Part shown: one piece after another, positions 8,510 to 16,252 of the stretch
How positions within the stretch are numbered: position 1 is the stretch's first letter
How the letters are laid out: every line of letters starts with the position of its first letter
Assembly: GCA_017464475.1 (NCBI GenBank)
Contig: JAFTZQ010000025.1
Span: 1 to 44,403 of the forward strand
Reading direction: 5' to 3'
DNA: 44,403 bases
Origin: Paludibacteraceae bacterium
Lineage (GTDB): Bacteria; Bacteroidota; Bacteroidia; Bacteroidales; Paludibacteraceae
Notes under the pieces: generated by a model
The model's database searches: none
Seen by the model: the letters and a program-made list of their open reading frames with translations, nothing else
What the model was told of the DNA's origin: nothing
Position numbers and translations under genes: made by a program

Positions 8510-9904
8510 TTAGCCCACCGCGAACTTTGGCGCCTTCTGGTTGAGGTTGTCAATCAGTTTGTCGTCGTGGTGGTTCGCATAGATGGTGGTCATACTCAAG
8601 TCCTTGTGTCCTGCTGCCTGCATGACGGATAGATCATCCACACCAGCCTTGAGCATGCTGTTAATAGCCGTATCTTTGAGGGAATATAGCTGATATTCTG
8701 CAGGGAGTTTCAATGCCGTTCGCATTCTGTCCCATGCCTTGCCATAGGTGCCATTGCCCATAGGTCGTTTACCACAGCGCCAGAGGCTGTCTGCAAAGAG
8801 GTAATCATCCGGCTTGGCACCTTGCACGTGTTTGCGGAGCATTTCTTCTAATTCTGCATCCATACGACCTTCGCGAGACTCCCACGTTTTGGTCTTTTCC
8901 TTAGGCATGACGATGCAATGTTTCACAAAGTCAATCTGCTTTACCTGTATGCGCGTGATCTCGATAGGTCTGAGTAGAGAGGTATATATCAGGCGGCTTA
9001 TGATGCGCATCTCCGGCTGATTCTCCTCAAACCATTTATCGATACGCACTTGGTCTTCCGGCTTAATGATGGTACGCGTTTTCTCCAACACACGTTTGCG
9101 TTTCTGACCCTCAAACGGGTTCTCGCGTGCATAGCACTTCGTCTTGCACCAGAGGAAGAATACGCTACCCAGACGGATCATGTTGTTATAGGTGCTCGGC
9201 CCAAGGTTCTTGGCAGCCATAGCGTCAAGGAACTCAACGGCATGTGGTTTGCCGAACTGACTGCACTTGATGCCGGGGTAATTTTCATTAGCCCATTCAC
9301 GCAGCATCTTACAGAAGCTTTTATAGCTACGCATGGTTTGTGGGCGTAGTTCCTTGGCGCGCTCTGTAACGTAGATTTTTGTTACCTCATCAAGGCTCTT
9401 ATAGTAACGCACGCTCTCGCCCGTATTGGGTAGATTCTGCATTGCTTGCTGCACCGCCTTTGGCTGTTCCACTTCCGAAGTGCTTGTAGCCGCTGCTTGC
9501 TGGATAGGCGCGCCTTGCTGATAGACGGTAGGGAATCCGGCCTGCATTACGACTACAGGCTGTCCGGTCTGCTGCATAACTGTCATAGGCTGCATAGCGG
9601 GTTGGAACACCTCCATGGGCTGCATCATCGGCTGCTTGGTAGTTGCCAAGAACTGCTCCGTAATTTGGGATTGTGCTTGTAGATGACTGTCAATCGTGTG
9701 CATAATGTCACTAACTTGCATCTTGAACTCAATGACATTACGACAGCGTCGGCGCAGGAGATTTAGTTTAAGTCTCTTACGCTCTAACTTGTTGACGAGC
9801 GTGTTGAAAGCGTAGTACGTGATGTACCACCCATTACTGTCATGCCTTAAAGAGGCTGGAACGAAATTAGCAGAGGTCTGCTGAAAAGTTAGACTTGATT
9901 GCAT
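8510..9904 (-). CDS. Phage tyrosine recombinase (integrase)
   Basis: 464 residues. An N-terminal part (about 1-75) may be an arm-type DNA-binding region; residues 88-150 form a low-complexity Gln/Met/Pro linker; a core-binding SAM-like domain follows at about 165-260 and the catalytic domain at about 280-455. Catalytic residues visible are Arg312 (LLRPIEI), Lys335 or Lys337, His433 (AGHKDLS) and the nucleophile Tyr442 (TTIYA). The usual HxLR box reads Tyr407-Ser-Leu-Lys410, a replacement I recall from other Bacteroidota integrases, so it need not mean inactivity. It would catalyse integration at and excision from the adjacent tRNA-Ser. Confidence 0.92.
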   Translation of the reverse strand: MQSSLTFQQTSANFVPASLRHDSNGWYITYYAFNTLVNKLERKRLKLNLLRRRCRNVIEFKMQVSDIMHTIDSHLQAQSQITEQFLATTKQPMMQPMEVFQPAMQPMTVMQQTGQPVVVMQAGFPTVYQQGAPIQQAAATSTSEVEQPKAVQQAMQNLPNTGESVRYYKSLDEVTKIYVTERAKELRPQTMRSYKSFCKMLREWANENYPGIKCSQFGKPHAVEFLDAMAAKNLGPSTYNNMIRLGSVFFLWCKTKCYARENPFEGQKRKRVLEKTRTIIKPEDQVRIDKWFEENQPEMRIISRLIYTSLLRPIEITRIQVKQIDFVKHCIVMPKEKTKTWESREGRMDAELEEMLRKHVQGAKPDDYLFADSLWRCGKRPMGNGTYGKAWDRMRTALKLPAEYQLYSLKDTAINSMLKAGVDDLSVMQAAGHKDLSMTTIYANHHDDKLIDNLNQKAPKFAVG

Positions 9905-9908
9905 TTTT

Positions 9909-9942
9909 TTTCTTCTGTTAGCGTCTCCACCAACAGAAGAAA
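9909..9942. promoter_or_regulatory. 11-bp perfect inverted repeat upstream of integrase
   Basis: TTTCTTCTGTT and AACAGAAGAAA flank a 12-nt centre, starting 5 nt upstream of the integrase start codon. The position suits an operator for integrase control or a recombinase arm site. Confidence 0.5.
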
Positions 9943-9978
9943 TGTGAATGCTTTTTTTTTATAAATCGGTAAAATCAG

Positions 9979-10011
9979 TTTGACCCGATTTTGACCCGAT
10001 TTTGACCCGAT
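9979..10011. repeat. Three tandem copies of TTTGACCCGAT
   Basis: Exact 11-bp copies start at 9979, 9990 and 10001, between the integrase gene and the tRNA-Ser end, where arm-type integrase sites or excisionase sites usually lie. One copy per helical turn would place identical sites on one DNA face. Confidence 0.7.
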
Positions 10012-10053
10012 TTTTTTCGGAGTTTGCCGTAACTTATTGATTTACAGCGTCTG

Positions 10054-10142
10054 CGGAGAGTGAGGGATTCGAACCCCCGGAACCACTAGCTGGGTTCACT
10101 GCATTTCGAGTGCAGCTCTTTCGACCACTCAGACAACTTTCC
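10054..10142 (-). tRNA. tRNA-Ser(CGA), prophage-proximal copy
   Basis: 89 nt, class II tRNA with a long variable arm. The anticodon loop CTCGAAA gives CGA, which reads UCG. The acceptor stem is GGAAAGT against ACTCTCC and contains one A-C mismatch (position 4 with 69). The T arm reads GGGGGTTCGAATCCC. It follows the second tRNA-Ser on the same strand and is followed by the prophage, so its 3' part may have been supplied by phage DNA. Confidence 0.93.
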
Positions 10143-10205
10143 TTTTGATCGCTATGTAAATCAACGTTTTACCTGCTGCACCCCTTGTAAATCAAGGCTT
10201 TAAAG

Positions 10206-10294
10206 CGGAGAGTGAGGGATTCGAACCCCCGATACGACGTAATGCGTATACCGCATTTCGAGTGCGGCTCTTTCGACCACTCAGACAACTCTCC
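10206..10294 (-). tRNA. tRNA-Ser(CGA), promoter-proximal copy
   Basis: 89 nt, same anticodon CGA as its neighbour, with a fully paired acceptor stem GGAGAGT/ACTCTCC. It shares a 27-bp block at its 3' end (from 10205) with the other copy, but its variable arm differs. The two genes are 63 nt apart and appear to be transcribed together from the promoter at 10344-10374. Confidence 0.93.
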
Positions 10295-10343
10295 TCATGT
10301 ACCATTTAGTCATTTACCATGTACCATTTGGTAAAAGCGGGTG

Positions 10344-10374
10344 CAAAGGTACTGCTTTTTTTTTATATACGCAA
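10344..10374 (-). promoter_or_regulatory. Promoter of tRNA-Ser pair
   Basis: On the minus strand TACCTTTG (10344-10351) has a TTG (10372-10374) 20 nt upstream. The start region GCACCCGCTTTT resembles those of the rRNA and tRNA-Glu promoters. The gap 10295-10437 otherwise holds only a short repeated stretch, CATGTACCATTT and variants. Confidence 0.75.
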
Positions 10375-10437
10375 ATTTTTTTTGCGAAATAGTGCATTTT
10401 TAGGTCAAAAAGTAGCACAAAATGCAATTCGGAAGTG

Positions 10438-11226
10438 TCATTTGCGCAGGAATAGATCGGTTGTTTTGATCTGCGGATGGCGGTACTGACGCTCTTTGAG
10501 GGTGGGGTTGTTTCCCGTTTCGATCGCTTGCTGCGGACAAGCATGCAAACACGCCAGACAGGCAGTACAATGCGGACCGATGGCAGCAACCTCCGCAGAC
10601 CGATCGTTGGGCGTCTCGCGGTCGGTTAGCGCGATATTGCGCATCGGACAGACGCGGGTGCAAATACCGCAACCGATACATTTCTCTGCGTTGACCGAGG
10701 GACGGAAGGTGCGGATCATCCATTGTTGCATCCGCTCGGTGCCCATGATCCATGCCAGCGGACTCCACCAGCTATAGTGATGCGCGCGGCGCTCCGCGCG
10801 GATGTCCGAGAGAATGGTCTCCAAGCGTTTGGAGAAGCGTTCGAACTTCCATTTCTGGTCATTGGGATTGCGCCCGAAGACGATCGCGCTGTTATCCGGC
10901 ACGCGGATCTTATGGATATATGCGACTTCTATCCCTTTCTGCTGCAGGAGTTTCCGTACTGTCCACGAGGAGTTGCCCGCCTGCGCGCCGCAAGGGATAA
11001 TAATGAACACGTACGCCTGCGGATTGAGTTTCAGACGCGGAACGAGGTTGCGCACCGCCGGAGGCGCGTTGAAATCATAAGAAGGATAGACCAGACCGAT
11101 GCGTTTTTCCTTACTCAGATCCTGCCGCACGGCTTCCACCAAGGGCAGAACCTGGTCTTTCGTCGCCTCTGCAATCGCCCGTGCGATAGCAAGACTGTTT
11201 CCTGTGCCGGAGAAATAAATGACCAT
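10438..11226 (-). CDS. EFR1 family flavodoxin-ferredoxin protein
   Basis: 262 residues from the ATG at 11226. The N-terminus is flavodoxin-like with the FMN phosphate loop FSGTGNS at residues 5-11. The C-terminus has two 4Fe-4S motifs, CIGCGICTRVCP (Cys183, 186, 189, 193) and CTACLACLHACP (Cys220, 223, 226, 230). This is the EFR1 layout, a cytoplasmic electron carrier that can pass electrons between FMN and iron-sulfur clusters; the physiological partner is unknown. An in-frame ATG at 11253 lies inside the -7 promoter element and so cannot be the start. The gene stands alone. Confidence 0.9.
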   Translation of the reverse strand: MVIYFSGTGNSLAIARAIAEATKDQVLPLVEAVRQDLSKEKRIGLVYPSYDFNAPPAVRNLVPRLKLNPQAYVFIIIPCGAQAGNSSWTVRKLLQQKGIEVAYIHKIRVPDNSAIVFGRNPNDQKWKFERFSKRLETILSDIRAERRAHHYSWWSPLAWIMGTERMQQWMIRTFRPSVNAEKCIGCGICTRVCPMRNIALTDRETPNDRSAEVAAIGPHCTACLACLHACPQQAIETGNNPTLKERQYRHPQIKTTDLFLRK

Positions 11227-11250
11227 AGTAGATTTGCTGAATTTCCGGCG

Positions 11251-11281
11251 CAAAGGTACTGCTTTTTGGCGAGATATGCAA
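11251..11281 (-). promoter_or_regulatory. Promoter of EFR1 gene
   Basis: Minus strand TACCTTTG at 11251-11258 with TTG at 11279-11281, 20 nt apart. The leader is about 20 nt. Confidence 0.75.
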
Positions 11282-11364
11282 GAAAATATACAAAAAAATC
11301 ATGACGGAAGGCGCAGACGGAGGGGACGGAAGGTACTAATTACCAGGCACCTACCCCGAAAATG

Positions 11365-11419
11365 ACGCACTTATCACGCACTTATCTCGCACTTATCACG
11401 CACTTATCACGCACTAATT
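11365..11419. repeat. Five tandem 11-bp copies, ACGCACTTATC type
   Basis: Copies start at 11365, 11376, 11387 (first base T), 11398 and 11409 (last copy degenerate, ACGCACTAATT). The array lies between the divergent EFR1 and ffh genes. Confidence 0.8.
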
Positions 11420-11456
11420 TCAGGAAAAATGAAGGATTTTTCTTGTACTTTATATG

Positions 11457-11481
11457 GTATTATATACATAGTATATAATAC
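11457..11481. other. Perfect 25-bp palindrome with 11-bp arms
   Basis: GTATTATATAC and GTATATAATAC flank ATA. It is A/T-rich, not followed by a T run, and lies about 150 bp upstream of the ffh promoter. An operator or cruciform is possible; no regulator is known. Confidence 0.55.
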
Positions 11482-11494
11482 TGGAGAGTGTGGG

Positions 11495-11580
11495 GTGTTC
11501 GGGCAAAAAGAGAGAGGTGTTTGGTCAAAAAGAGAGAGGAGTGTTCGGACAAAAGGAGAGAGGTGTATGGACAAAAAAAC
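11495..11580. repeat. Four purine-rich tandem copies of 22-24 bp
   Basis: Units headed GTGT(T/A)(C/T)GG start at 11495, 11517, 11541 and 11563, each followed by CAAAAAGAGAGAG or a variant. The last copy is cut short. Together with the 11-bp array and the palindrome, they fill most of the 400-bp gap before ffh. I see no gene there. Confidence 0.7.
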
Positions 11581-11608
11581 AAATATTTCAGTATAAAATA
11601 TGCAAATA

Positions 11609-11640
11609 TTTGCATATGTAAAAAATTTTTAGTACCTTTG
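11609..11640 (+). promoter_or_regulatory. ffh promoter
   Basis: TTTG (11609-11612), 20 nt, TACCTTTG (11633-11640), then GCACCC. The ATG follows at 11667. Confidence 0.8.
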
Positions 11641-11666
11641 CACCCAAATTGTAAATTAGGAGTAAA

Positions 11667-12971
11667 ATGTTTGATAATTTAAGCGAACGATTAGAGAGAA
11701 GTTTCAAGATTCTCAAAGGTGAGGGTCGTATTACCGAGATCAATATTGCGGAGACAGTAAAAGACATCCGCAAGGCGCTGCTGGAGGCGGATGTGAACTA
11801 CAAGACCGCGAAGCAGTTTACCGACCGCGTGAAGGAAAAAGCGATCGGTCAGAACGTGATCAACGCTGTGCGTCCGGGTCAGTTGATGATCAAGATCACC
11901 CATGACGAGCTGGCAGAGCTGATGGGCGGCGAAGCGCAGGAAGTGAACCTGAAAGGCAATCCGGCAGTCATTCTGATGTCCGGTTTGCAGGGTAGCGGTA
12001 AGACGACATTTGCCGCCAAGCTGGCGAACTACCTTCAGACGAAAAAGAACAAGCGTGTGATGCTCGTCGCCTGCGACGTGTACAGGCCTGCGGCTATTGA
12101 GCAGTTGCGCGTGTTGGGCGAGCAGATCAAAGCGAATGTGTATCTTGGTCTGGACGAAGCCAATCCCGTGAAAAAAGCGCAGGCAGCTATCGCTGAGGCG
12201 AAACGGATGGGGTATGACGTAGTGATCGTCGATACAGCCGGACGTCTGGCGGTAGATGAGCAGATGATGCAGGAGATCGCTGCGATCAAAGAAGCGATCA
12301 CACCGAGCGAGACGCTGTTCGTGGTTGATGCCATGACCGGACAGGATGCCGTCAACACCGCGAAAGAGTTCAACGACCGGATTGATTTCGACGGTGTGGT
12401 ACTGACCAAACTGGACGGCGACGCACGAGGTGGTGCGGCTCTCTCGATCCGTTCGGTAGTTGATAAACCGATCAAGTTCATCGGAACGGGCGAGAAAATG
12501 GAGGCGCTCGACGTCTTCCACCCTGCGCGTATGGCGGACCGAATACTCGGTATGGGTGATGTCGTTTCGCTCGTCGAGCGTGCGCAGGAGCAATACGACG
12601 AAGCCGAGGCACGACGGATCAGCAAGAAAATAGCTAAAAACCAATTCGACTTCAACGATTTCCTGGGTCAGCTGGCGCAGATCAAGAAGATGGGTTCGAT
12701 GAAGGAGTTGATGGGTATGATCCCCGGCATGGACAAAGCCCTCAAAGGCGTGGAGATCAGCGATGATGCCTTCAAACCCATCGAGGCAATGATCAACTCC
12801 ATGACGCCGGAAGAGCGTGCTAACCCTGCAATCCTGAACGGCAGCCGCAAAGCGCGTATCGCCCGCGGCGCAGGAGTGGATATAGTAGCCCTTAACCGTT
12901 TCCTGAAGCAGTTTGACCAGACCGCCAAAATGATGCGCAAAGTGCAGCAGATGGGAGGGAAGAGACGGTAA
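11667..12971 (+). CDS. ffh: Signal recognition particle protein Ffh
   Basis: 434 residues, SRP54-type GTPase that binds signal sequences of nascent membrane proteins together with SRP RNA and docks with FtsY. An N-terminal helical bundle (1-90) is followed by the G domain with P-loop GLQGSGKTT near residue 105-113, the DVYRPAAIEQL block, VDTAGR and the TKLDGDARGG motif. The C-terminal M domain (about 320-434) contains the glycine/methionine-rich segment FLGQLAQIKKMGSMKELMGMIPG and ends MRKVQQMGGKRR. The length fits the family. The gene has its own promoter, and a small membrane protein gene follows after 21 nt. Confidence 0.97.
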   Translation: MFDNLSERLERSFKILKGEGRITEINIAETVKDIRKALLEADVNYKTAKQFTDRVKEKAIGQNVINAVRPGQLMIKITHDELAELMGGEAQEVNLKGNPAVILMSGLQGSGKTTFAAKLANYLQTKKNKRVMLVACDVYRPAAIEQLRVLGEQIKANVYLGLDEANPVKKAQAAIAEAKRMGYDVVIVDTAGRLAVDEQMMQEIAAIKEAITPSETLFVVDAMTGQDAVNTAKEFNDRIDFDGVVLTKLDGDARGGAALSIRSVVDKPIKFIGTGEKMEALDVFHPARMADRILGMGDVVSLVERAQEQYDEAEARRISKKIAKNQFDFNDFLGQLAQIKKMGSMKELMGMIPGMDKALKGVEISDDAFKPIEAMINSMTPEERANPAILNGSRKARIARGAGVDIVALNRFLKQFDQTAKMMRKVQQMGGKRR

Positions 12972-12992
12972 TTGAGAATTGAGAATTGAGAG

Positions 12993-13499
12993 TTGAAAGA
13001 GGAGAAGACATATCAGCCGGGATGGGGCGAGAAGAAAGAGAAACATCATCGCCACCACATCCACCGATCGACCAATAACGGTATCGGCGGAGCTGTGCGG
13101 ATGAAGGACAAACAGGCGTATTACGGACTGATTGTGATCTTGGTAGCGGTACTTGGATTCGGAGCGTACAAAGTGGTGCGGATGTTCGCCGCCGAGCTGC
13201 GCGCCATGCCGAACGACGACCCGGCAACGGAGATGAAAGTGGACGAACTGCGGATTCACAAAGCCGACGAACAGGACGCGATCTTATTAGGCGACAGCCT
13301 CGCGCAGGCATACAACGTGGATTCACTCAAACGCAATGTGCAGATCGAGACACGACCGGTGTATCGTCCGCCCAAACGCGAAGACAAATGGTACATCACC
13401 CAACGCGAATGGAAGAAGATATGGGAGGAGTTCAAAGTGATGCGATGGGAGAAAAAGCACGAGAAGGAACATGAAAGGTTGAAGGAGGAAGGCAAATGA
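12993..13499 (+). CDS. Single-pass membrane protein of unknown function
   Basis: 168 residues if started at the TTG at 12993. The N-terminal 40 residues are basic and His-rich (KKEKHHRHHIHR); one transmembrane segment lies at about 42-62, followed by a charged C-terminal domain with Glu/Lys-rich end (WEEFKVMRWEKKHEKEHER). No family is recognised. A start at the ATG at 13101 (MKDKQAYYG) is the alternative. The TTG lies at the end of a tandem AATTGAG repeat. The 3' end overlaps folD by 4 nt (ATGA), so the two are probably coupled. Confidence 0.65.
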   Translation: MKEEKTYQPGWGEKKEKHHRHHIHRSTNNGIGGAVRMKDKQAYYGLIVILVAVLGFGAYKVVRMFAAELRAMPNDDPATEMKVDELRIHKADEQDAILLGDSLAQAYNVDSLKRNVQIETRPVYRPPKREDKWYITQREWKKIWEEFKVMRWEKKHEKEHERLKEEGK

Positions 13500-14407
13500 T
13501 TTTAGACGGCAAGAAAATAGCAGCAGAGATCCGCGGCGAGTTGCGGGAGCAGATAGAGGCGCTCCGCGTGGCAGGCAAGCGTGCGCCGAAACTGGCGATC
13601 GTGATCGTAGGACATAACCCCGCGAGTGAAACCTATGTGGCAAACAAGATCAAGGCTTGCGCCGAAGTGGGTATTGAGGCGGAGAAAATCGCGTTCGAAA
13701 GCGAGGTGACGGAGGCGGAACTGCTTGCCGAAGTGCAACGGCTCAACAACGACCCAGCAATAGACGGTTTCATTGTGCAACTGCCTCTGCCGGAACATGT
13801 ATGCGAGACGAAAATCCTTTCCGCCATCGACTACCGCAAGGATGTGGACGGTTTGACGCCGGAGAATGTGGGCAGGACCGTTCAGGGACTGCCGTCTATC
13901 ATCAGCGCCACGCCCCGCGGCATCCGCGAACTACTCGCGCGATATAACATCCCCACGGAGGGCAAGCATGTGGTGGTGATCGGACGTTCCAATATCGTCG
14001 GAAAACCCGTTGCTTTGCTGCTGATGCAGCGTCCGTATCTGAGTCTGCCTGGCATGAGCGCATCTTCTTTAGGCGACGCCACGGTCACCATCTGCCATTC
14101 CAAGACCCAAGATCTGGCTTCTATTTGTCGCACGGCGGATATCATCATTGTAGCCGCAGGCAGTCCCAAACTACTGACTGCCGACATGGTCAAACCCGGC
14201 GCGACCATCATTGATGTGGGAATTAACCGAGTGGACGATCCCGCTTCGCCGAAGGGTTACCGGCTCGTCGGCGATGTCGATTTCGAACACGTGGAGCCTA
14301 TTGCCGGAGCGATCACTCCTGTACCCGGAGGAGTAGGTCCGATGACTATAGTCAGCCTGCTGCAAAACACCTTGCAGGCGTATGATTTGAGATTTGACAT
14401 TTATTAA
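13496..14407 (+). CDS. folD: Bifunctional methylenetetrahydrofolate dehydrogenase/cyclohydrolase
   Basis: 303 residues. FolD oxidises 5,10-methylene-THF with NADP+ and hydrolyses the methenyl product to 10-formyl-THF, feeding purine and formyl-Met synthesis in the cytoplasm. The catalytic Tyr47 and Lys51 are in SETYVANKIKAC; the folate-site QLPLPEH segment lies near 100; the Rossmann signature GRSNIVGKPVALLL lies at about 163-176; the terminal PVPGGVGPMTI block is intact. The coding end (from about 14384) is built of the TTTGAGATTTGACATTT type of short repeat seen between genes elsewhere, and so encodes a nonconserved tail. Confidence 0.97.
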   Translation: MILDGKKIAAEIRGELREQIEALRVAGKRAPKLAIVIVGHNPASETYVANKIKACAEVGIEAEKIAFESEVTEAELLAEVQRLNNDPAIDGFIVQLPLPEHVCETKILSAIDYRKDVDGLTPENVGRTVQGLPSIISATPRGIRELLARYNIPTEGKHVVVIGRSNIVGKPVALLLMQRPYLSLPGMSASSLGDATVTICHSKTQDLASICRTADIIIVAAGSPKLLTADMVKPGATIIDVGINRVDDPASPKGYRLVGDVDFEHVEPIAGAITPVPGGVGPMTIVSLLQNTLQAYDLRFDIY

Positions 14408-14418
14408 TTTGTAAAACA

Positions 14419-15519
14419 TTGGATATTTTATCAAAAATAGAAGGACTGGAGGCGAAGTTTCACGAGGTGTCTCTCTTGATTACAGACCCCTCTGTGATAG
14501 CCGATCAGGCGCGCTATGTGCGTCTCAACCGCGAATACCATGATCTGGAGCGGGTGCTGGAGTGTGCACGGCGGTACAAGAAAGCAGTGACCGACTTGCA
14601 GGCAGCCAAAGACCTCTTTTTCAATGAGTCGGATCCCGAACTGAAAGAGATGGCGAAAGCGGAGATCGATGAACTGGAGCCGCAGATACCCAAACTGGAA
14701 GAAGAGTTGAGGTTGCAACTCCTGCCGCAAGATCCCGAAGACGGCAAGAATGTGGTGATGGAGATTCGCGGCGGTACAGGAGGAGACGAAGCGGCGATCT
14801 TTGCCGGAGACCTCTTCCGCATGTACACTAAGTATTTCGAAATCAAGGGATTCAAATACACCGTTTCGTCATTCACCGAAGGCGCTTCCGGCGGATACAA
14901 GGAGATCATCTTCAATGTGACGGGTGTGAATGTGTATGGCACGCTCAAATATGAATCCGGTGTTCATCGCGTGCAGCGTGTGCCGGTGACGGAGACCCAG
15001 GGACGCGTGCATACCTCGGCTGCCACTGTAGCTGTGCTGCCCGAAGCGGACGAGTTCGAAGTGCATATCAACGAAGGCGAGATCAAATGGGAGACTTTCC
15101 GTTCCGGCGGTGCCGGAGGACAGAACGTCAACAAGGTGGAGTCCGGCGTGCGGCTGCGGTATAACTGGCGGAACCCCAACACGGGCGAAGTGCAGGAGAT
15201 CCTGATCGAGTGTACCGAGACACGCGACCAGCCGAAGAATAAGGAACGCGCGCTTTCGCGCCTGCGCACGCAGATATATGATAAGGAGCACCAGAAATAT
15301 ATTGACGACATCGCTGCGCGGCGCAAGACCATGGTCTCCACGGGTGACCGCTCTGCCAAGATCCGCACGTACAACTACCCGCAAGGACGTATTACCGACC
15401 ATCGTATCGGATATACGGTTTATAACCTCGCGGCGTTCATGGACGGCGATATACAAGGTGTGATCGACGCCCTGCAAGTAGCCGAAAACGCCGAGCGACT
15501 CAAGGAATCGGAATTGTAA
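14419..15519 (+). CDS. prfA: Peptide chain release factor 1
   Basis: 366 residues from a TTG start at 14419. RF1 reads UAA and UAG and triggers peptide release. The GGQ motif is at 233-235 (GGAGGQNVNK) and the stop codon recognition tripeptide is PVT at 189-191, the PxT form of RF1 rather than the SPF of RF2. The N-terminal coiled-coil domain and the HTSAATVAVLPE segment are typical. It follows folD after 11 nt and precedes rsmE by 19 nt in an apparent translation/modification operon. Confidence 0.97.
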   Translation: MDILSKIEGLEAKFHEVSLLITDPSVIADQARYVRLNREYHDLERVLECARRYKKAVTDLQAAKDLFFNESDPELKEMAKAEIDELEPQIPKLEEELRLQLLPQDPEDGKNVVMEIRGGTGGDEAAIFAGDLFRMYTKYFEIKGFKYTVSSFTEGASGGYKEIIFNVTGVNVYGTLKYESGVHRVQRVPVTETQGRVHTSAATVAVLPEADEFEVHINEGEIKWETFRSGGAGGQNVNKVESGVRLRYNWRNPNTGEVQEILIECTETRDQPKNKERALSRLRTQIYDKEHQKYIDDIAARRKTMVSTGDRSAKIRTYNYPQGRITDHRIGYTVYNLAAFMDGDIQGVIDALQVAENAERLKESEL

Positions 15520-15538
15520 ACTACAAACTACAAATACG

Positions 15539-16246
15539 ATGTATTTGTTTTATTGTCCGGACATAGAGACCAAGCAGACGCTCTCGGAGGAAGAGAGCGG
15601 GCATTGCGTGCGGGTGCTGCGATACAGCGTCGGCGATGAGATTCTGATCACCGATGGTAAGGGCACAACGTACACCGCGCGGATCACGAACCCGCATCCC
15701 AAGCATTGCGATTTTGAGATCCTCTCTCGCGAAAAACAGGAGCCGCACCATCATTTTCATCTGCATATAGCCGTGGCGCCGACTAAGAATATCGAGCGTC
15801 TGGAGTGGGCGGTCGAGAAATGTGTGGAGATCGGTGTGGACGAGATCACACCGCTCCTGTGCCGTTTCTCGGAGCGCAAACAGCTGCGTACCGACCGCTT
15901 AGAGAAAATCATCCTCTCTGCTGCCAAACAGAGTCTCACGCCGTACCTGCCGGTGCTGCATGAGCTGACATCATACGATGAGTTTATAAGCCGTCAGAAA
16001 GAGGACATTAGCACGCAGAAATTTATCGCCCATTGCTACAAAGAGGACAAGCGGGTACTGAAGAACGAGATAGAGCGGGGTAGGGACGTGCTGGTACTCA
16101 TCGGACCGGAGGGCGATTTCAGCGAACAAGAGATCGCAGAGGCGCTTGCGGCTGGTTTTATCCCTGTCAGTCTGGGCAATTCTCGGCTGCGTACCGAAAC
16201 AGCAGCGGTCGTGGCTTGCCATACTGCGGTATTAGTCAATGAATAA
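15539..16246 (+). CDS. rsmE: 16S rRNA (uracil-1498-N3)-methyltransferase
   Basis: 235 residues. RsmE methylates U1498 of 16S rRNA in the decoding region, using SAM. The N-terminal PUA-like domain (1-70) is followed by the SPOUT domain with the SAM-binding knot LIGPEGDFSEQE near 182-193 and LGNSRLRTETAAV near 211-223. It is co-directional with prfA and 6 nt upstream of a PAP2 phosphatase gene. Confidence 0.96.
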   Translation: MYLFYCPDIETKQTLSEEESGHCVRVLRYSVGDEILITDGKGTTYTARITNPHPKHCDFEILSREKQEPHHHFHLHIAVAPTKNIERLEWAVEKCVEIGVDEITPLLCRFSERKQLRTDRLEKIILSAAKQSLTPYLPVLHELTSYDEFISRQKEDISTQKFIAHCYKEDKRVLKNEIERGRDVLVLIGPEGDFSEQEIAEALAAGFIPVSLGNSRLRTETAAVVACHTAVLVNE

Positions 16247-16252
16247 AGAATA

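Larger units (their letters stand above)
1..10053. mobile_element. Prophage, right end (left end outside window)
   Basis: A block of phage genes runs from the window edge to a tyrosine integrase on the minus strand that sits next to a tRNA-Ser gene. Recognisable parts are an amidase endolysin, a tail tape measure protein and the integrase. The integrase at the edge beside the 3' end of a tRNA gene is the usual geometry of integration into a tRNA. No capsid, terminase or replication genes are visible, so completeness cannot be judged. The right boundary is placed at the 3' end of the tRNA-Ser at 10054. Confidence 0.85.

Noticed and set aside
11488-11682. 64-codon plus-strand frame upstream of ffh
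   Set aside because: It consists of the tandem repeat and crosses the ffh promoter and start.
11691-13259. 522-codon minus-strand frame opposite ffh
   Set aside because: Shadow of ffh and its neighbour; His/Leu-rich without family features.
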